Positions 22,691 to 36,029 of a DNA stretch of 64,000 nt are shown one piece after another (within the stretch, counting starts at the first letter, position 1; every line of letters begins with the position of its first letter). The notes under the pieces are model-generated. The model ran no database searches, had not been told where the DNA came from, and worked only from the letters and a program-made list of their open reading frames with translations. The position numbers and the translations under genes are program-made. Origin of the DNA: Trochalopteron elliotii. Taxonomy: Eukaryota; Chordata; Aves; Passeriformes; Leiothrichidae. Where the stretch lies: assembly GCA_024734555.1 (NCBI GenBank), contig JANPWX010000008.1:7493933-7557932 (forward strand), in the 5' to 3' direction.

Positions 22691-25600
22691 TCTGTAGCTG
22701 CATTAGCACATTAGCAGGTATTCTGTGCCTAAAGCAGAGAGGGATGGGGCAGCAAGAAGAGCTTGCAAGGGTTGCTCTCCTGGGTGGCTAATATTAATTG
22801 CTCATTTAAGGAAAATAGAATAATCTTCTGTGATTTAGATGCTGTGCTGCAGAGAGGAATTCAAAACTCTTTATTAGCACTTGAGATAGAGAAAGTGTCA
22901 AAAATGTCCTGATCTAATTTTGAATACCTATATTTGCACAGAGTGATCTAGTACCTTGGCAGTTTCCATCAGGGCGCTGTTCAATTCAGACTGCATATAG
23001 TTGGCACACAAATTGCTATTATACTAAAATACAGTGAAGAGAGCAATTAAAATCCATTTCTATGATGGTTGTCAGCTTTTTCATACAAGACTTTTCTAGT
23101 ACTGTAGAAGCTCTCTTTAAAGCCCAAAAATGACAAGTTGCTGTGTGTTTTCCCTGTCTCAATTTTTCCTGCCTTCACCAATGTTATTGGTACATCTGTG
23201 AGTGTCATATCCCTCACTCACAAAATACCAAGGGCCAGACTTTTGCAATTAAATTGCAAACATTTGTGCAAGGGAAATGGTGTGCTGAAATTATGTGGGT
23301 TTGAGAGACCAAAGATTCACATGACTCGCAGCCGGGCGGATGTCCGATCTGCCACCAACGTGTGCTTCTCTTTTGCAGGCACAGGCACAGACATCCACAT
23401 GGAAAACCTGTAAGTGCTGGCATACTCAGGGTCACACTACAAGGCCCTGTATTCTGCATAATGCCCTCAGCAACCCTCACTTCTCGTTTGTTGTTGAGAA
23501 GCTTTCAAATGAAAAATTGCCTATAGTGTAGGCAGATGGATTTAAGAAAATTGCTGTGACTACTGTGACTCCGTGCTTATACACCTCCATCCTTCTGTCC
23601 TATAAAATGGTAAAAAACATGTCTGGCTGATTTCACAGGGTCTCCCTCAAATATTCTTATATGTTTTGATCCACAGGTCTTACATTTCTTCAGCCTTGGA
23701 TGTCATGACAGAATAGAAAGAATCACAAATCTCCTTTGACACTATGAATTTCACCTGTATTTGAACTACAGTGCAAAACAAACGGGTCCAGCTTCATCCC
23801 ATTCAACTGCACTCCATTTTACATCCAGGTTTACCCTTATACCTCAGGGACTGGGGTGCCTACAGAGCTAGAAATGACAGGTTATCTCCTTTCTTGCCTG
23901 TTTTTGGCCATACTTTGTTTGTTAATGAATAGTAAAGGTAGATATCTGCTCAGGTAAAAGGCTGAGGACCTGTCAGCCACTCCAGCTAGTTCCAAAAGTA
24001 GTGAGAGTCACAGGACTTCCCTTTCTAAGGCTGTCACAGACCAGGAAAGCACAGAGAAATACTCTTAAATACACTAACCACTAGTCACATAAAGAGATTT
24101 TCAACAGGCCAGTGGAGAAAATTCCTTTAGCTGTGCATTTTTGAAAATCTACTTGTATCTGTGCAAATGACTGGAAGTAAACACAATCCTAGACCCCAGA
24201 AAAGGGGCTGTGGTGTTACTGTGCTGAGGGCTTGGCTGCACCTGTACTGACGGTGTCACACATGTGGGAGCCAATTTTGTTTGGGAAAGAACGGGGCATC
24301 TACAGCTTACACTCTGTCACAACATATGTGAAAATAATATCCTACTGCAAGTGTACACAGTGTAAAGGAAACCTTTGGTACAGTGTGCCTTCTTGAAATT
24401 AATCTCTAGCTCCTGAAATGTTCCTGTTCTGAGGAGAAGAAACAAGGCTTGAAAGCACTCCAAAGAACCGTGTTGACATCACAGCTGCTGTTTTTAATAC
24501 CCCACTGTGCAGGGTAGCATCCTGAAAGAGACTAAAAGCCTCTGTCCATCTACTCATGCCAGATCCAAAGCAGGTGGCTGTTAGAACTGTCTTTTTCTGG
24601 TTGCCAGGCTTTCTTTTGGGGACCCATCTTAGAGCCAAGGGCAGTCTCCAGTGGGGCTTGCAACAATTATTTACTCTATCTATATGTAGCTAATTAAGTG
24701 ATAATCCTAAAGAATCAGGATACATGTGAAACAGTAATTATTACTCACAAAGCACAAGCTGAGCAAATAATTTGTTTGTTTCTTTTGTTTATGCCCATAT
24801 GCTTTAAAACTGATGATTGAAAGCTTATAACTTCACCCTGGGATGTAATTATGCTGTCAAAATTGGAGTTAAAGATAGAATAAGTTTGGTTGATGGGGGA
24901 AAAACCCAGAGTTTTGGTTTCAGGGAAGCTGTAGAGCAAAAAGATCAGTGGGTTTTACCCAGCTGTGACATCAGAAATATTTTTGAGTTAAATGTTGTGT
25001 TAATTATATGTTAAATGTTAATTGCTGGAAGGACCACCCCTGGTCACAGGAGAGGGTCACAGATTAGTGGTACAGTTTTAGTGGCACAGCATCTCTGCAG
25101 ATGTGTGATGGTCTCCTGGTGTGGCTGCTTCAGAGCCCATTTTAGGAAATAAACCAGGAGGATGCACCCCACCACAGACTTTTCTCCAAACTATTCTATG
25201 ATGAGAAAGGAATACTGAACTAGACTCCTGCAGGCAAACATGTTTTGTTATGATGATGTCTGGATGGATGGGGGTTGGTCTTTGTGTTATATTGTCAGAT
25301 CAGGTTAAATAAAATTAGGTTCTTAGTACTCCTTGAGTAAGCAGAGCAAGTATAAAATGTGCTAGGATACACCTAACTTAGATTCTCAAAGTTTTTTGTA
25401 TAATCAGCAAGGCTGTAAAAGTGCTGCTTTTAAATTTTTAGCAATCCTTTGATACCTCTGTAGTCTCAGGTCCATTCCCAGGGTTAGCTAAAGCCTACTT
25501 CAAGATTCTCAACACTGTCAGTAGTGGGATCACCAGCTGGAAGTGGTGCAAAAGGGCACTTTGAAAGGTGATAATTTGTAACTGCTTTGCATGGAAATAA

Positions 25601-28600
25601 CTTTCTGTTTCTTCTTCCTTTCTCTTCTATGCTATCTTCACTATCTTGGAAGAAATACGAATGAGGAAAGACATTTCAGAGGTTTATTAAATTATATGGG
25701 ATCCTGTACTAGATAAACCTTCAGGATTCTCACTAGATAAACTTTGTCTTGGATGCAACATAATTGTTCTTGTGTTGAGCCTTTTTGTTTTAATCACTTT
25801 CTTGTGTTTTGCTTTAAAATACCCTATGACTGCAGCTGGGAAATTTTGGTTGTATGACAGTGGTCTTGCAGGAAAAATACCTCCTGCAGTGATACAAATG
25901 TAGTCGGTTTTAGTTTTAAATTATGAATTACTGCAGTTCCTTTGATTTATATTTAACATTTTAATGTACAAAAATAAAAGGAAAAGTTTTATTTCTGTTT
26001 GACCTCGTGATGAATTCAAATGAGAAGACTTTGAGTTCTTAAAATAGAAGAGCTAAGGCCATTTAATTGCATTGTTTTCCATATTTCTTTTCCCTTGTAT
26101 TTCTAAATAATTTATCAGTTGGAGGTACTCCATGTGAGAGCAAAAGGCATCCTTTCTGGAGCCAATGGGAACAACCACCTACTGTCATTACTGCTTTAGG
26201 TCAAGTGCTGTAGAAAATAACCAGTCCTGTGTGCATGGCAACTATTTTAGAGACATCTCAATAAAAAGTATATAGAAGAATAGACAAGATGGATGGGTGA
26301 ACTGAGCAGATTCAAGCCTTTCAGTCTTTTTACATGGGATGTTCAGCTCACTGACAGTTGGAGCTATACTGTGCAAATGAGTTTGCAGGACTGAGACCTT
26401 AGCTAACAAGCTGTGCAGATAGTAGGAAAAAGATCAGTCTTCATTTTGATGTAATCAGATTTAAAAATATATGAAACTGAGTTTTTTCAAAGTAAAAAGG
26501 GAAAAGGAGAAAAGGATATGGAAAAATATAGCTGAAGAAAAAACAAAGCAGAAGAAATAATTGTAGCAATCAGAAAAAACACAATTTAGCAAGGAGATGC
26601 ATTTTATTTTAACATTCGTTTAAAAAGATTGATGCATGTCTTTTGAATCTGAAGTTGGTACTTTCTTCTGTTATTGTAGTCTCTGTCTCTTGAATCATGC
26701 AATGCAAATCTGTTACTTGAGATTCAATGGCTTGTTTGAAAGGACACTCTCAGTTTTGAGGTCTCTTTGCAGTGGCTCATACAAAACCATTGAGTTTTTG
26801 ACAGATCCCTGGAAGAGATGATCTCTTTCTTCAGTGTAAAGGACACGCCTTTTGCCCTGGTTTGTGTTTGAATGCTGCTGCCCATCCAGTTCCTATCTGC
26901 CCTCACCCCTGTCTCTCCTTGGATCATCTCCAGTTTCAATTTCAACTCTCTGTGACAGCTATTTCAGGTAAGTAGTGCCTTCCAGTGTACTTCTGGCTCA
27001 GGGCAGAAAAAAGCACAGGAGAAATAAAAAGATAAGGAAAAGGCCAAGAATGTTTGAAAGGAGTTTTACAATTATTTTTACTTGCAGTTTCCTTAAGGGT
27101 TATTTGCAACAGTAGTACATATAACATTTTTAGGACATATTAAGTCATCAGCAGTGTCTTTAAATTTTATCACACAACTCGATGTGGAAACCTTGTTCAT
27201 GTGTTTTACATGCTTGTAAACTGCAGACAGTCTTGCTGCAAAATAGAGGGATATGGCTAGACAACCATCACATAAAAATCTGACAGAGTGCCTCTAGTGA
27301 AGTCCCAAGTCCTTGCTGAGTACCATTTTACTTTCACAGGAGTCTCAGTGAATTGTTCTATTTCCAGGAATGGCCAGTAGATTTTCACAGCATCTTTCCT
27401 GCAGGAAGATTTCACAAGGATGGAATCGGAGACATGATAGAACATCCCATTTCTTCAGCATTTAAATTTAATCAAGTCCTTTTGTGTCTGCTGAAGACCT
27501 CTTAATTGAAATACAGATTTTCAGAAGCTGGTTTGTTTGGGGTTTTTTTGCCTGTCTCACAGGCACTGAGTTCCTATTTCTACTTGGTTTAAAATTCACT
27601 AAAATAATGAGTGAATGCTGTTTAGGGATGGGGGAAAGCAGTGGGGACAACCACAGGAAGCTCTCCAAGTTATTCTCAGATCCAGCCTTGCATCTGATCT
27701 CTGTGAGGTTGGACCTTTCAATTTGCATCATTGTGCCATATCTCACACCAAATGATCCAAAATAAGTCAAAACAAATCAACTTCCCTTTATCTGCAGTAT
27801 TAAAACCCAAAGATGCATCATTCCAAACATGTCAGAAAACATCCCTCTGCTGTATAAAACCTACATCCCAGCAAAGGCTGATGAGGGGGCTCTGCAGTCC
27901 CCACACTTCTGCTCTTCTGTTTAGCAGAACCAGACATCCCACACTGTCTGCTGTGGGCCAAATAGTAGGGGTATCAAGCTTGAAAGGTGTGCAGTTATGG
28001 CCTGGAAATTATCTGGGTGAACACTAGTAATCTATCTCCTCATGTGAAAGTAAGATAATGATAATTAGACTGAACAGTGCATGTTTTCCACTCCACCAGC
28101 ACCACTGAGTACTTAAATCAGCTGGGATCCTGATGTGCTGCTAAAGAGCTTAGTCTGCCCAGTTTATGCTTTTTATTCATAACTTGCACCTTTATGCAGA
28201 GGTGATAATTTCCTAATAAATAGCAAATTCAACCACATTATACCTGTCAGACAGTTGCAAATACCTAGAGATGCTGTTACACGAAAATGATTGTGTATTC
28301 TCCATTTTGGGAAAAAAAACAGCGTGTGTCAGATTAATGAGGTTATGAGCAAGTGAGCAGAATAAACCAGTAAAATGTAATTAAGCCATTTAGCACTCCA
28401 TAAAAACAGGAATACATAAAAAAGTAATGCGAACCACAGGGTGCAGTTACTTACCAGCCCCAGTATGTCAGTAGGACTTAAAGGGGCCCTCTCTTGTTTT
28501 CTTCCACTTTCAAGGCAAAAAAAAAAGTTCAAATCACTTTGAGCTTTTAAAGTTGTCCATCCATGTGCCATCCACATTGTATGTTATGCTCTCCCTTCCT

Positions 28601-29984
28601 ACCTGTTTTCCCCCCTTAAAGTCTTCAGCAGGAGAAGGATTCTTTTAAAGGAATCACTTGATATTTTCTCACTCTTTCCAGCTGCAGACACTCCCACTTC
28701 TTTAGGATTTCTTACCAGGTTCTGTCTTATGTAGCAGAAGGTGTAAACTCATCAGGATGCAAACACACCAACCAAAGTTGCTAGTGTGTGACATACTTTG
28801 GTTTTTTGCTTCTGTGTAAGTCACTTCATTAGGGATACCTGGACAACTGATCCCTAGGAAGCAGAGAACTGCGTCTAGGGAGACAGTGAGAGAGGGTTAT
28901 GTGTTCATTTCAGGACTGAAATAGACTCTCAGAGATAACCCACAGCAGATGCAGATCAGAGAAGATATTTTCATTGCAGAAAACAGACATTTCAAATAGT
29001 TTTCGCCTATCCAAGGTGGTAAAAGTAGATTTTCATTATGCATAAAACCATTCTAATGCCACTATGCAAGAGGAAAGGGATTAAAGGTAGAGAGCTTAAC
29101 TGCTTCCAGGGTGTGTTAGATTCCCTCTAGTGGCTGATCTTCCAGAATTTAATAAATTACTATTGGCAGGAGCTAATACAGATATAGTCCCTCATTTAGC
29201 TGAAGTGGTAGATGTTCAGATCATGCTGATGATACCTGTGGGGAATTACAGTAAGGCATGGGAAGAGGAGAGGCAGGAGGGAGGAACCTGTGTGTTAGCC
29301 AAGAACTGCATCCAAAAAGGGAACTTCTGGAAGAGATAGAGGATATGATGTGCCAGCAGTGGCTTGATGTGACAGATCAATGGCTCATCTCCTTCAGAAG
29401 CCTGGATGTAGTGATGGCCTGAGGATTTACATGCTTCATGATAACAGACAGCTAAAGAAGTGAACTTCAGTGAACCCAGAGAAATTCTTTGGCAGGTTCT
29501 CACAGGGAGGAATACAAACACAAAAAGGAGAGTTGGAAGTTTCTAGGGGGCAAAACACAAAAAGCTGACTAGAAAACAATTTATCCCAAAGTGAATAAAA
29601 TAGAGTGGTTGTAATAAAACACTAGAATGCAACACCAGGAGCAATTGAATGACATGAAAATCAAAGAGAAAAAATAAGCAGAAACAAGGTGCTGGAGGCT
29701 GTAAAATAACACATGGCCGTGCATAGATATGATCACAAGGACTAATGAAGAAATGGAATTACAATTAGTGATGGACATAAGAAAAAACATAATATTTCCA
29801 TAAATACAGCTTCTTTATGAGAGACAGAAAATACAATCTCTTGCCTAATAGAGAGATTGTTTCTTTATTTAATGTTAAAAAATAATGAGCTTGTAATTGC
29901 ACTTCTGATACGATTATGTAATGATAATGGCAGTTAATGAGAGGACAAGAACTCTGGCCAGACAGTCATAGATCAGGTCAAATA
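22691..29984. other. Intergenic or intronic DNA, no gene seen
   Basis: About 7.3 kb of AT-rich DNA. A 31-base segment with good flanking splice-like signals (23379-23409) is discussed as a finding but not called a gene. Open frames of up to 100 codons at 27468-27770 (both strands) have no recognised domain. The interval 29580-29800 is A-rich. Parts of 29100-29550 may be very old transposon sequence, but I could not match them. Confidence 0.5.
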
Positions 29985-30345
29985 ACACTTAGATAGAGTT
30001 AGTGTGCTCCAGTCCTTAGGCTGGCTGAAATGTACCCTAAATGGAGTATTTATAAGATTAGGATGAGCTGTTGCTGGGTAGTGATTAACACTCTGTAGGG
30101 AAGGGTGAATTCCAGAAGACTGCAAGCAGATGGACACAGTTGTTATGGTTTGTGGTTTTGTTTTTTTCTTTTAAAGGAAGGAGAAATTAAAGAGAGAGGG
30201 AATTAGAGGCTAAAAAGCTGGTTTTCTCTACCTTAAGAAAATGTAAAGATTTTTCCAACTCTGAGAGGCTGCAGTGATAAGATACAGCAAACATGGATTT
30301 ATCAAGAATAAAAGATATTGAAACAAGATCTTGATAAGCAGCATT
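29985..30345 (+). mobile_element. Ancient CR1/L3-like reverse-transcriptase fragment
   Basis: Bases 30292-30312 read HGFIKNK, the conserved block of CR1-clade reverse transcriptases that follows the active-site-proximal region by design of the family (QHGFIKNKS). Upstream, 'tttaaaggaaggagaaattaa' and 'gggaattagaggct' resemble the family's '...aaaaaggaaaa...ggaactataggcc...' coding words. The frame is interrupted by stops and small shifts. It is a decayed 5'- and 3'-truncated copy with uncertain edges. Confidence 0.6.
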
Positions 30346-31204
30346 GTGCCTCCAAGTGGGTACTGTGAGGAGGCAAAGGATGTGACACCAGGGCTTTGGG
30401 CCCATTCCCCTGTGTCATTCTTGTAAGCAGCCTAAGAAACTATGGCCCAGGTTAAACTACAATCAGGGTGATGCAAAACTGAAGTCAATAACGTAGTGTT
30501 CCAAAAAGACCAGTGCGAAGTGCAGTCTCTGTTTAGGACTGAGAACCCTGTGCACAAATGGGAACTGGGAACAGGCTGCTCATTTACATGGCAGAGGTGT
30601 GACTTGGTGCTGGTATTCTGCATTCTGAGGAATATGCTCCAAATGTCAGCCACCAAGGCAGTAGAGGCAGCTTCATGGGAAGCTTGTGCCTTCTCTGGGG
30701 CTGGCTCTTTTTAAAGTCTTGTTGGTGAGTTTTAAAGACATGTGCAGGTCAGTGGGAGTTGCGAGTGTGTTATGAAGAAAAAGAAAATAGCAAGGACCAC
30801 GGTTGTCCTCTAAAGTTTCAAATCCTTAGTTAAGGGGCAGAAAGTTTCCAAATTTTAGATGATGCTGACCTTTTGAATGTGTGGCTTCAACTTTTTATTA
30901 ATAACTTCTTTTTAGACTGTGAAAATTGAAAAGATCATTTTTTAATAAAATAGCCTGACCTCATACTTACACAGACCTTTCCTGACTTAATTCCTGTCTT
31001 AGTTAACTAAAGAAACTCTTTCAGAGTAGCCCCCAAGTTATTGGTAGGAGTCTACAAGTTTAGGGGTCTAGCGCAGATATTTCTTCAATTGTTTCAGTGA
31101 TTAGAAAAATGTCAACCTAAATTCTACTGTTTCTGACGTTTACTTCTGGATATTGTTATATAATTTTATTATCAAAGTTTTCTTTTCTATTACATAAAGA
31201 CACA
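30346..31204. other. Unrecognised DNA between two old LINE fragments
   Basis: No gene or named repeat seen. Opposite-strand short frames at 30432-30714 overlap one another and have no recognisable product. Parts may be decayed LINE sequence beyond recognition. Confidence 0.45.
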
Positions 31205-31850
31205 GATCAAATTTTGCCTTAACCTCTTTGATGAACAAACTACATGGCTGTCCTGGAGTCTACAGGATTCCTTTCCAATCCTCTAATGATTCTCACTCAT
31301 TTTATCTGAACCCTCTCCAATCTATCAACATCCTTGATGAATCATGGACATATTCATATTTCATTCATCATATAAACTCCCAAACATGAAGCTCTAGTGC
31401 CAAATCCAAACTTAATTCCCTTCTGCTTGCCTACAGAAATTTTCCTGTTTATTCTTACAGGGACAGTATTCATTCTTCTGGATGTGGCATCCTGCTGGCA
31501 CTCATGTACTATTATTTGACCACTATGATTACTAAATTCTTTCTGGGGATCCTCAAGTAAATTCCTGCTATCCTGTAAGTGTCCTACACCTTTTGTTCCT
31601 GGATATATTCCTTTACATGTAGCTGTGTTACAGCACTAAGGCGTTGCCCTTTTTTTCTAACCTAGCAGGTGCTTTTCTTTTTTATCAGCCATTTTTGTGA
31701 TTTTTTCTGGTCCTCCAGGGCATTGATGAAACTGCTGAACATATAAGGGCTAAAACCTGATCAGTGCACAGCTCTGATAAAAATTCTATCATTGATGATT
31801 CTCTAATTTGAATCCATTAAAAATGTGCTGTGCTTGTTTTCCATTGCTCC
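31205..31850 (-). mobile_element. Long ancient CR1-clade LINE fragment, minus strand
   Basis: About 650 bases align by eye, in order, with the reverse complement of the 3' part of an old CR1 type that I know from turtles and crocodilians. Landmarks are 'ccttaacctctttgatgaac' near 31218, 'ctgaaccctctccaatctat' at 31306 and on, 'catcctgctggcactcatgt' near 31488, 'tatcctgtaagtgtcctaca' near 31568, 'ccagggcattgatgaaac' near 31715 and 'gaatccattaaaaatgtgct' near 31810. The spacing fits the family with small deletions. It is heavily substituted and inactive, and is likely far older than the short CR1 ends elsewhere in the window. Confidence 0.83.
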
Positions 31851-32639
31851 AAATTCTTGATCCAAGTCCCAGACCAGCCATCAGATTGTCTTGACTAGAT
31901 GTTGTATATCATTTGTGACTTACTGAGAGGGTGGATGCCAGTCTTCAAACGATTCTGCTGTGTGACTGAATGAAGTCGTGCTAAACACTTGGGAGTCAAA
32001 AGCAAAACTCACACTATACATGAGAAATGCTGTGTGTTGGGGGAGGGATCAATAATTACATTTTAGTGTTGCCGTGCAGTGGTAGGTAGTTCATCTTTGA
32101 CTAGTTTCTGTGAAGATCAATGTGAGATTTGAGTGAATTAGTGTGGCTAAATGTTTGCAACTCAATAGCTGTAAAGTTATGATAGATACCTTAATATTAC
32201 TATATTGGCTTTCTAGAACATCCCACAGAGGTTTTGGTTGTTTTCTTTTTTTTTTTTTTAAATCACTTTACTTACATTCACAACCCAGTTCTGAGTCAGG
32301 GTATAAATTTTCCTGACATATTTCTTGTGTCTTTTTATCTGCTAGAACTTCAGGCATTATCCTTAGTAGCAAATTTATTTAAAGAATGTCATCAAAATCC
32401 CACTAATATTTATGTAGTTTTCTGAAGAAATATTGTATTTTCTTCCTTGATCTAATTTTAGAACTTGAAAATTAAAATACCTAGTTACACTGGATTAATT
32501 TACATGCCCTGATTTTTTTATTATATGTATAAAATACCACCATGCACTGATCTAAGTGAACTCGGAAAAGGAAAGAATTGCTGATATTCTCACTTTGCAG
32601 ACTGACCCACTTTTTACTGATATTTGAGGAGTTAAGGGC
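31851..32639. other. Unrecognised DNA
   Basis: The first 70 bases may still belong to the old CR1. The remainder is AT-rich with a T13 run near 32249-32261 and no gene signals. Confidence 0.45.
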
Positions 32640-33340
32640 CACTACTTTAACGTATATTTTCTACTTTGAGTGTCAAAATGCAGACAATTAGGTTTGTGTT
32701 TGACTTTGGCATTAAGTTCCGAGTTTCAGAAAAGTGCTGAGCCTTTTCAGTCTCCTCTGAGTGCTGGCAAGTGCCTGCAGAAGTGCACGCTGTCATCTGA
32801 TCAGGTCAATAAGGAGAGCATCAGCAGCATTCCTTTTTTTATTCCATCATATATAACATGCTTGTCAAACAAAATACAGCGTGGTGAGGTAATGACTGCA
32901 CTGCGTGAGCAAGTTTCCGAGCAGGAGGTAAAACCCCTGGAGCAGTTATGCTGTTCTAGGACCTGAGCCAGCAGCTCTCCGCGGCTCTGCCCGTGCCGTG
33001 CTGTGAGTGGCCAACGTGGGGCTCTGAAACCAGCCCTGCTCTGTGCCGTGCAGTCACGGCCTAGCGACAGCCTTTGTGGCTTTTTCAGTTTTTAGCATTG
33101 TGTTGTCTCTGGGCTAAACCAAGGCCCCTCGAGGCCCTGGGCAGGAGGAGGGTACCTTTATCAGGTGCCATCCGAGCAGGGGGACGGAGCTTTTGTACCC
33201 CCTGCCTGGAGGCGATCTGCATGCTCCTCCGGCCAGGCACAGGCACATAATGGCACAGCTCGAGTTCCGGATGGAGGCGAGGAAAGAGCATGCTGAGAAA
33301 AATAATTGAAAACGAAGCTGCATTTAAAAGTAATCAAATT
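32640..33340. promoter_or_regulatory. Second CpG-rich candidate regulatory block
   Basis: CpG density rises at about 32880-33300, with words such as CTCCGCGGCTC, GCCGTGC, CCTCGAGG, GGCGATCTGC and AGTTCCGGATGG, in an otherwise CpG-poor setting. It is followed by homeodomain-like sites (AATAATTGA near 33300 and TAATCAAATTA near 33331). No transposon words are visible. Open frames of up to 131 codons on the minus strand reflect GC richness and show no domain. It may be a second enhancer or a small CpG island. Conservation is untested. Confidence 0.38.
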
Positions 33341-34249
33341 ACTCCTTGGGATTAAATTTTTAGAGCCAAATTTTAGCCCTCGTTCTATGGCAGTGTGTTG
33401 GCAGGGCTGCGTGGCTTGGCCTGGCTCCATGCCTGGGGAGAGTTTACTACTTTTCTGAGTAAATAGAACATATGAAGCCAGATTCTCATTGCTTTTATGC
33501 CTAAGTAAATGCACCCCTTTTTCAATTGAGCCTCCCTGATTTATACATATGTCCATGAAAGAAAACAGAAAGAGAATGGCTCCACAGCTGCTAAACCCTT
33601 GCTAACTGCTCCCAGAGTGCTCAGGGAAAGCACTGGTAATGAAAGATAAGAGGGCGTGATTACTTGGGGTCTGATTACTTCTTCAGAGATCTGGACGTGC
33701 TCGTTCAGCTACAAAGAGACCATTAGGATGAGGAGTGCAATTCCACTGTGGCAGCTAAGGAAGGTAAAATTCCGTTGTTCAAGGACTCCACCCTTAAGAG
33801 CACTGGGGTTTTATCCTAAACTGTTTGCCTTACTGCCTTTGGACATTTTGTCAATGAGAGCAGTTACTACTACACAAGAGTAGGAGGACGCTTTATAGCT
33901 CCTCTAAAGGAGAAGAAAAAAAATGTTCAGAGGACAGATGTTATATCTCTGGCCTTCCAGACCACTACGATTCCCAAAAGCCTAGTCATGGAGCTGCCAG
34001 GTTTTGGTGTTCAGAAAAATTAAATCTGTCACTGAGTTGCACTGCCTGTGAGAAGATTTCAAGAGGAGCAAAACACTGCAGGTACCAACCATGAAGGTTT
34101 TTTTGTGGCTTATATCTTCAACAGGAGCCACACATACTATATACAAACACATATATTTGTGTGAATGTTTAAGCTAAGCTCAAATTAATAGTTAAGCAAA
34201 GAGGGGTTAAACTGTTGGGGACTGCATATATGTGTATATATATATAGAT

Positions 34250-34252
<3 letters not shown>

Positions 34253-34308
<56 letters not shown>
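34253..34308. repeat. (GATA)14 microsatellite
   Basis: Fourteen uninterrupted GATA units, preceded by a TA-rich run and two imperfect units. An uninterrupted array of this length is likely to be highly polymorphic. It also presents a cluster of GATA-factor core sites, although such cores in microsatellites are not evidence of function. Confidence 0.97.
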
Positions 34309-36029
34309 TAGACTACAACTAGCAGTGACAAATGCAGCAGCCTAAGCTCTGTTGCACTGAGGTGTTGCATTATAACATATGTATCTGTCTTGCCCAGCTC
34401 TTATGCCGAGCCCCTCTGCATGCTATTTGAAGATTTTCGTGTCATATATCCTACACTGTGCTGTGACAGTATCTAGGCACTACAGAGTGAGTTAAGAATG
34501 GACTGACACTTCGAAGACTGTCCCTTGCTGTTAGCTTAGCACTGTTTCATGTGAAAAATATCTTCAGAATGGCTGTTTCTTTCTCAGATAACAGACCTGC
34601 CTACCCTTGCGAGTGACAGCTCCATCCCTTCTTCTTCAGAAAACAGAGGGCATCATTAAAATTCTGACATCTGTATAGGAACACCACAAAAAGAAAACAG
34701 TAAATGTAAATACCACGGTCTGTTATATGTCAAGATTTTAATGGAACCCACACTGCCAAAGATCTCAGAACCAAACAATTGCTCAAGAAAAATCTCTTCA
34801 CTTCTTTACTATTGTGGTTCTTGAAAATTGGTAGACAGGTCTTAGAAGAATTAGATTTATAGTGCCCCAAGGTGAGAGTCACCACATCTGTGGTCTCATT
34901 AGAGAACTTCTCTTCCTCCACAAATGCATCCATCAAAAGTGGTAGGAAAGAACTCATGAAAAGGAAATTAGATGTGCTGGCTTCTTTGGAAACTTTGTTC
35001 AATATTCACTGAAATTAGAGGAATTATTTAATCAGGACCTTGTGTTTATTTTTGGTTTTGCAACATGTGTTCATAAGTGACAGGGCTAAACTTTTTTTCA
35101 AGTTGTTTTCAGAACACAAAAGAACTTGGAAGTAATAACTTTGAGATTGGGTTATGACTAAATGTAAGCATTTAAGGGTATAAAAATATCAAAGTTGCTC
35201 AATCAGATCAGACCCGTTCAGGGTCTGAAAATGGCCACATACATGACAAGACATGATAAGGAATTGTGTACTAGAAGAGTGCAACTGTAGAGTAATTTTC
35301 TTCCTGCTCTTTTGTCAGATAGGAAGAGCTATTTACTTGAAGTATTTCCTTCTAGGTTTTGTTGCTCTTCTAATGTAACCGTGAAAGGTCTTATTGTCCA
35401 CGAATGAATAAAGTACCTGATGCCCAATTCTGGCCTTTTCCCAAAAACCAGATACAAAGCAAATACAGGACTCAGCCTCTCTCTCATTAGTCTGATGGCA
35501 AAATTCCCATTATGTCTCCTGCCACTGGAAGAATCTTTTCTGTTGAGACTTAATTCACAAACTACATCACAAAGTCAAGCAAAACACTTGTAAAATTTCT
35601 AAAATTATATCAAACAAAAATTGGGAAAACCCACAAAAGTATGGAAAATTTAAAAAAAAAAAGAACTTTTTTTTTTAAATTGTCTCACTACGTCCTCGTC
35701 AATTTATTTTCTACAGTATTAAAAATCATCAAAAAACTGCTTCATTCTCAGTTAACTGATGTATGATCACTAGTCAATAAATCTTTAACAATTTTTTTTC
35801 TTTTGCCTTGAGGTCATATTTTTGGTCCATCCAACTTTTCCTTTTTACCAGCTTCTTGTTTTGGCCAATAAGGGGGAAATATCAGTCTTTCAAGCATGCC
35901 TTTCATCTGTAGCTGTAAAGGATTAAGACTGCAATATCCAAAATGCCAAAAATCCTTTCTATCACTGATTACTAATTAAGTAGTCCCTTATCAAAGGACA
36001 TCCATTCGTAGACGAAAGGAAATCTCATC

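Noticed and set aside
33161..33556. 131-codon minus-strand frame across the second CpG-rich block
   Set aside because: GC-rich DNA lacks stop codons by composition. Three overlapping frames exist and none shows a domain.
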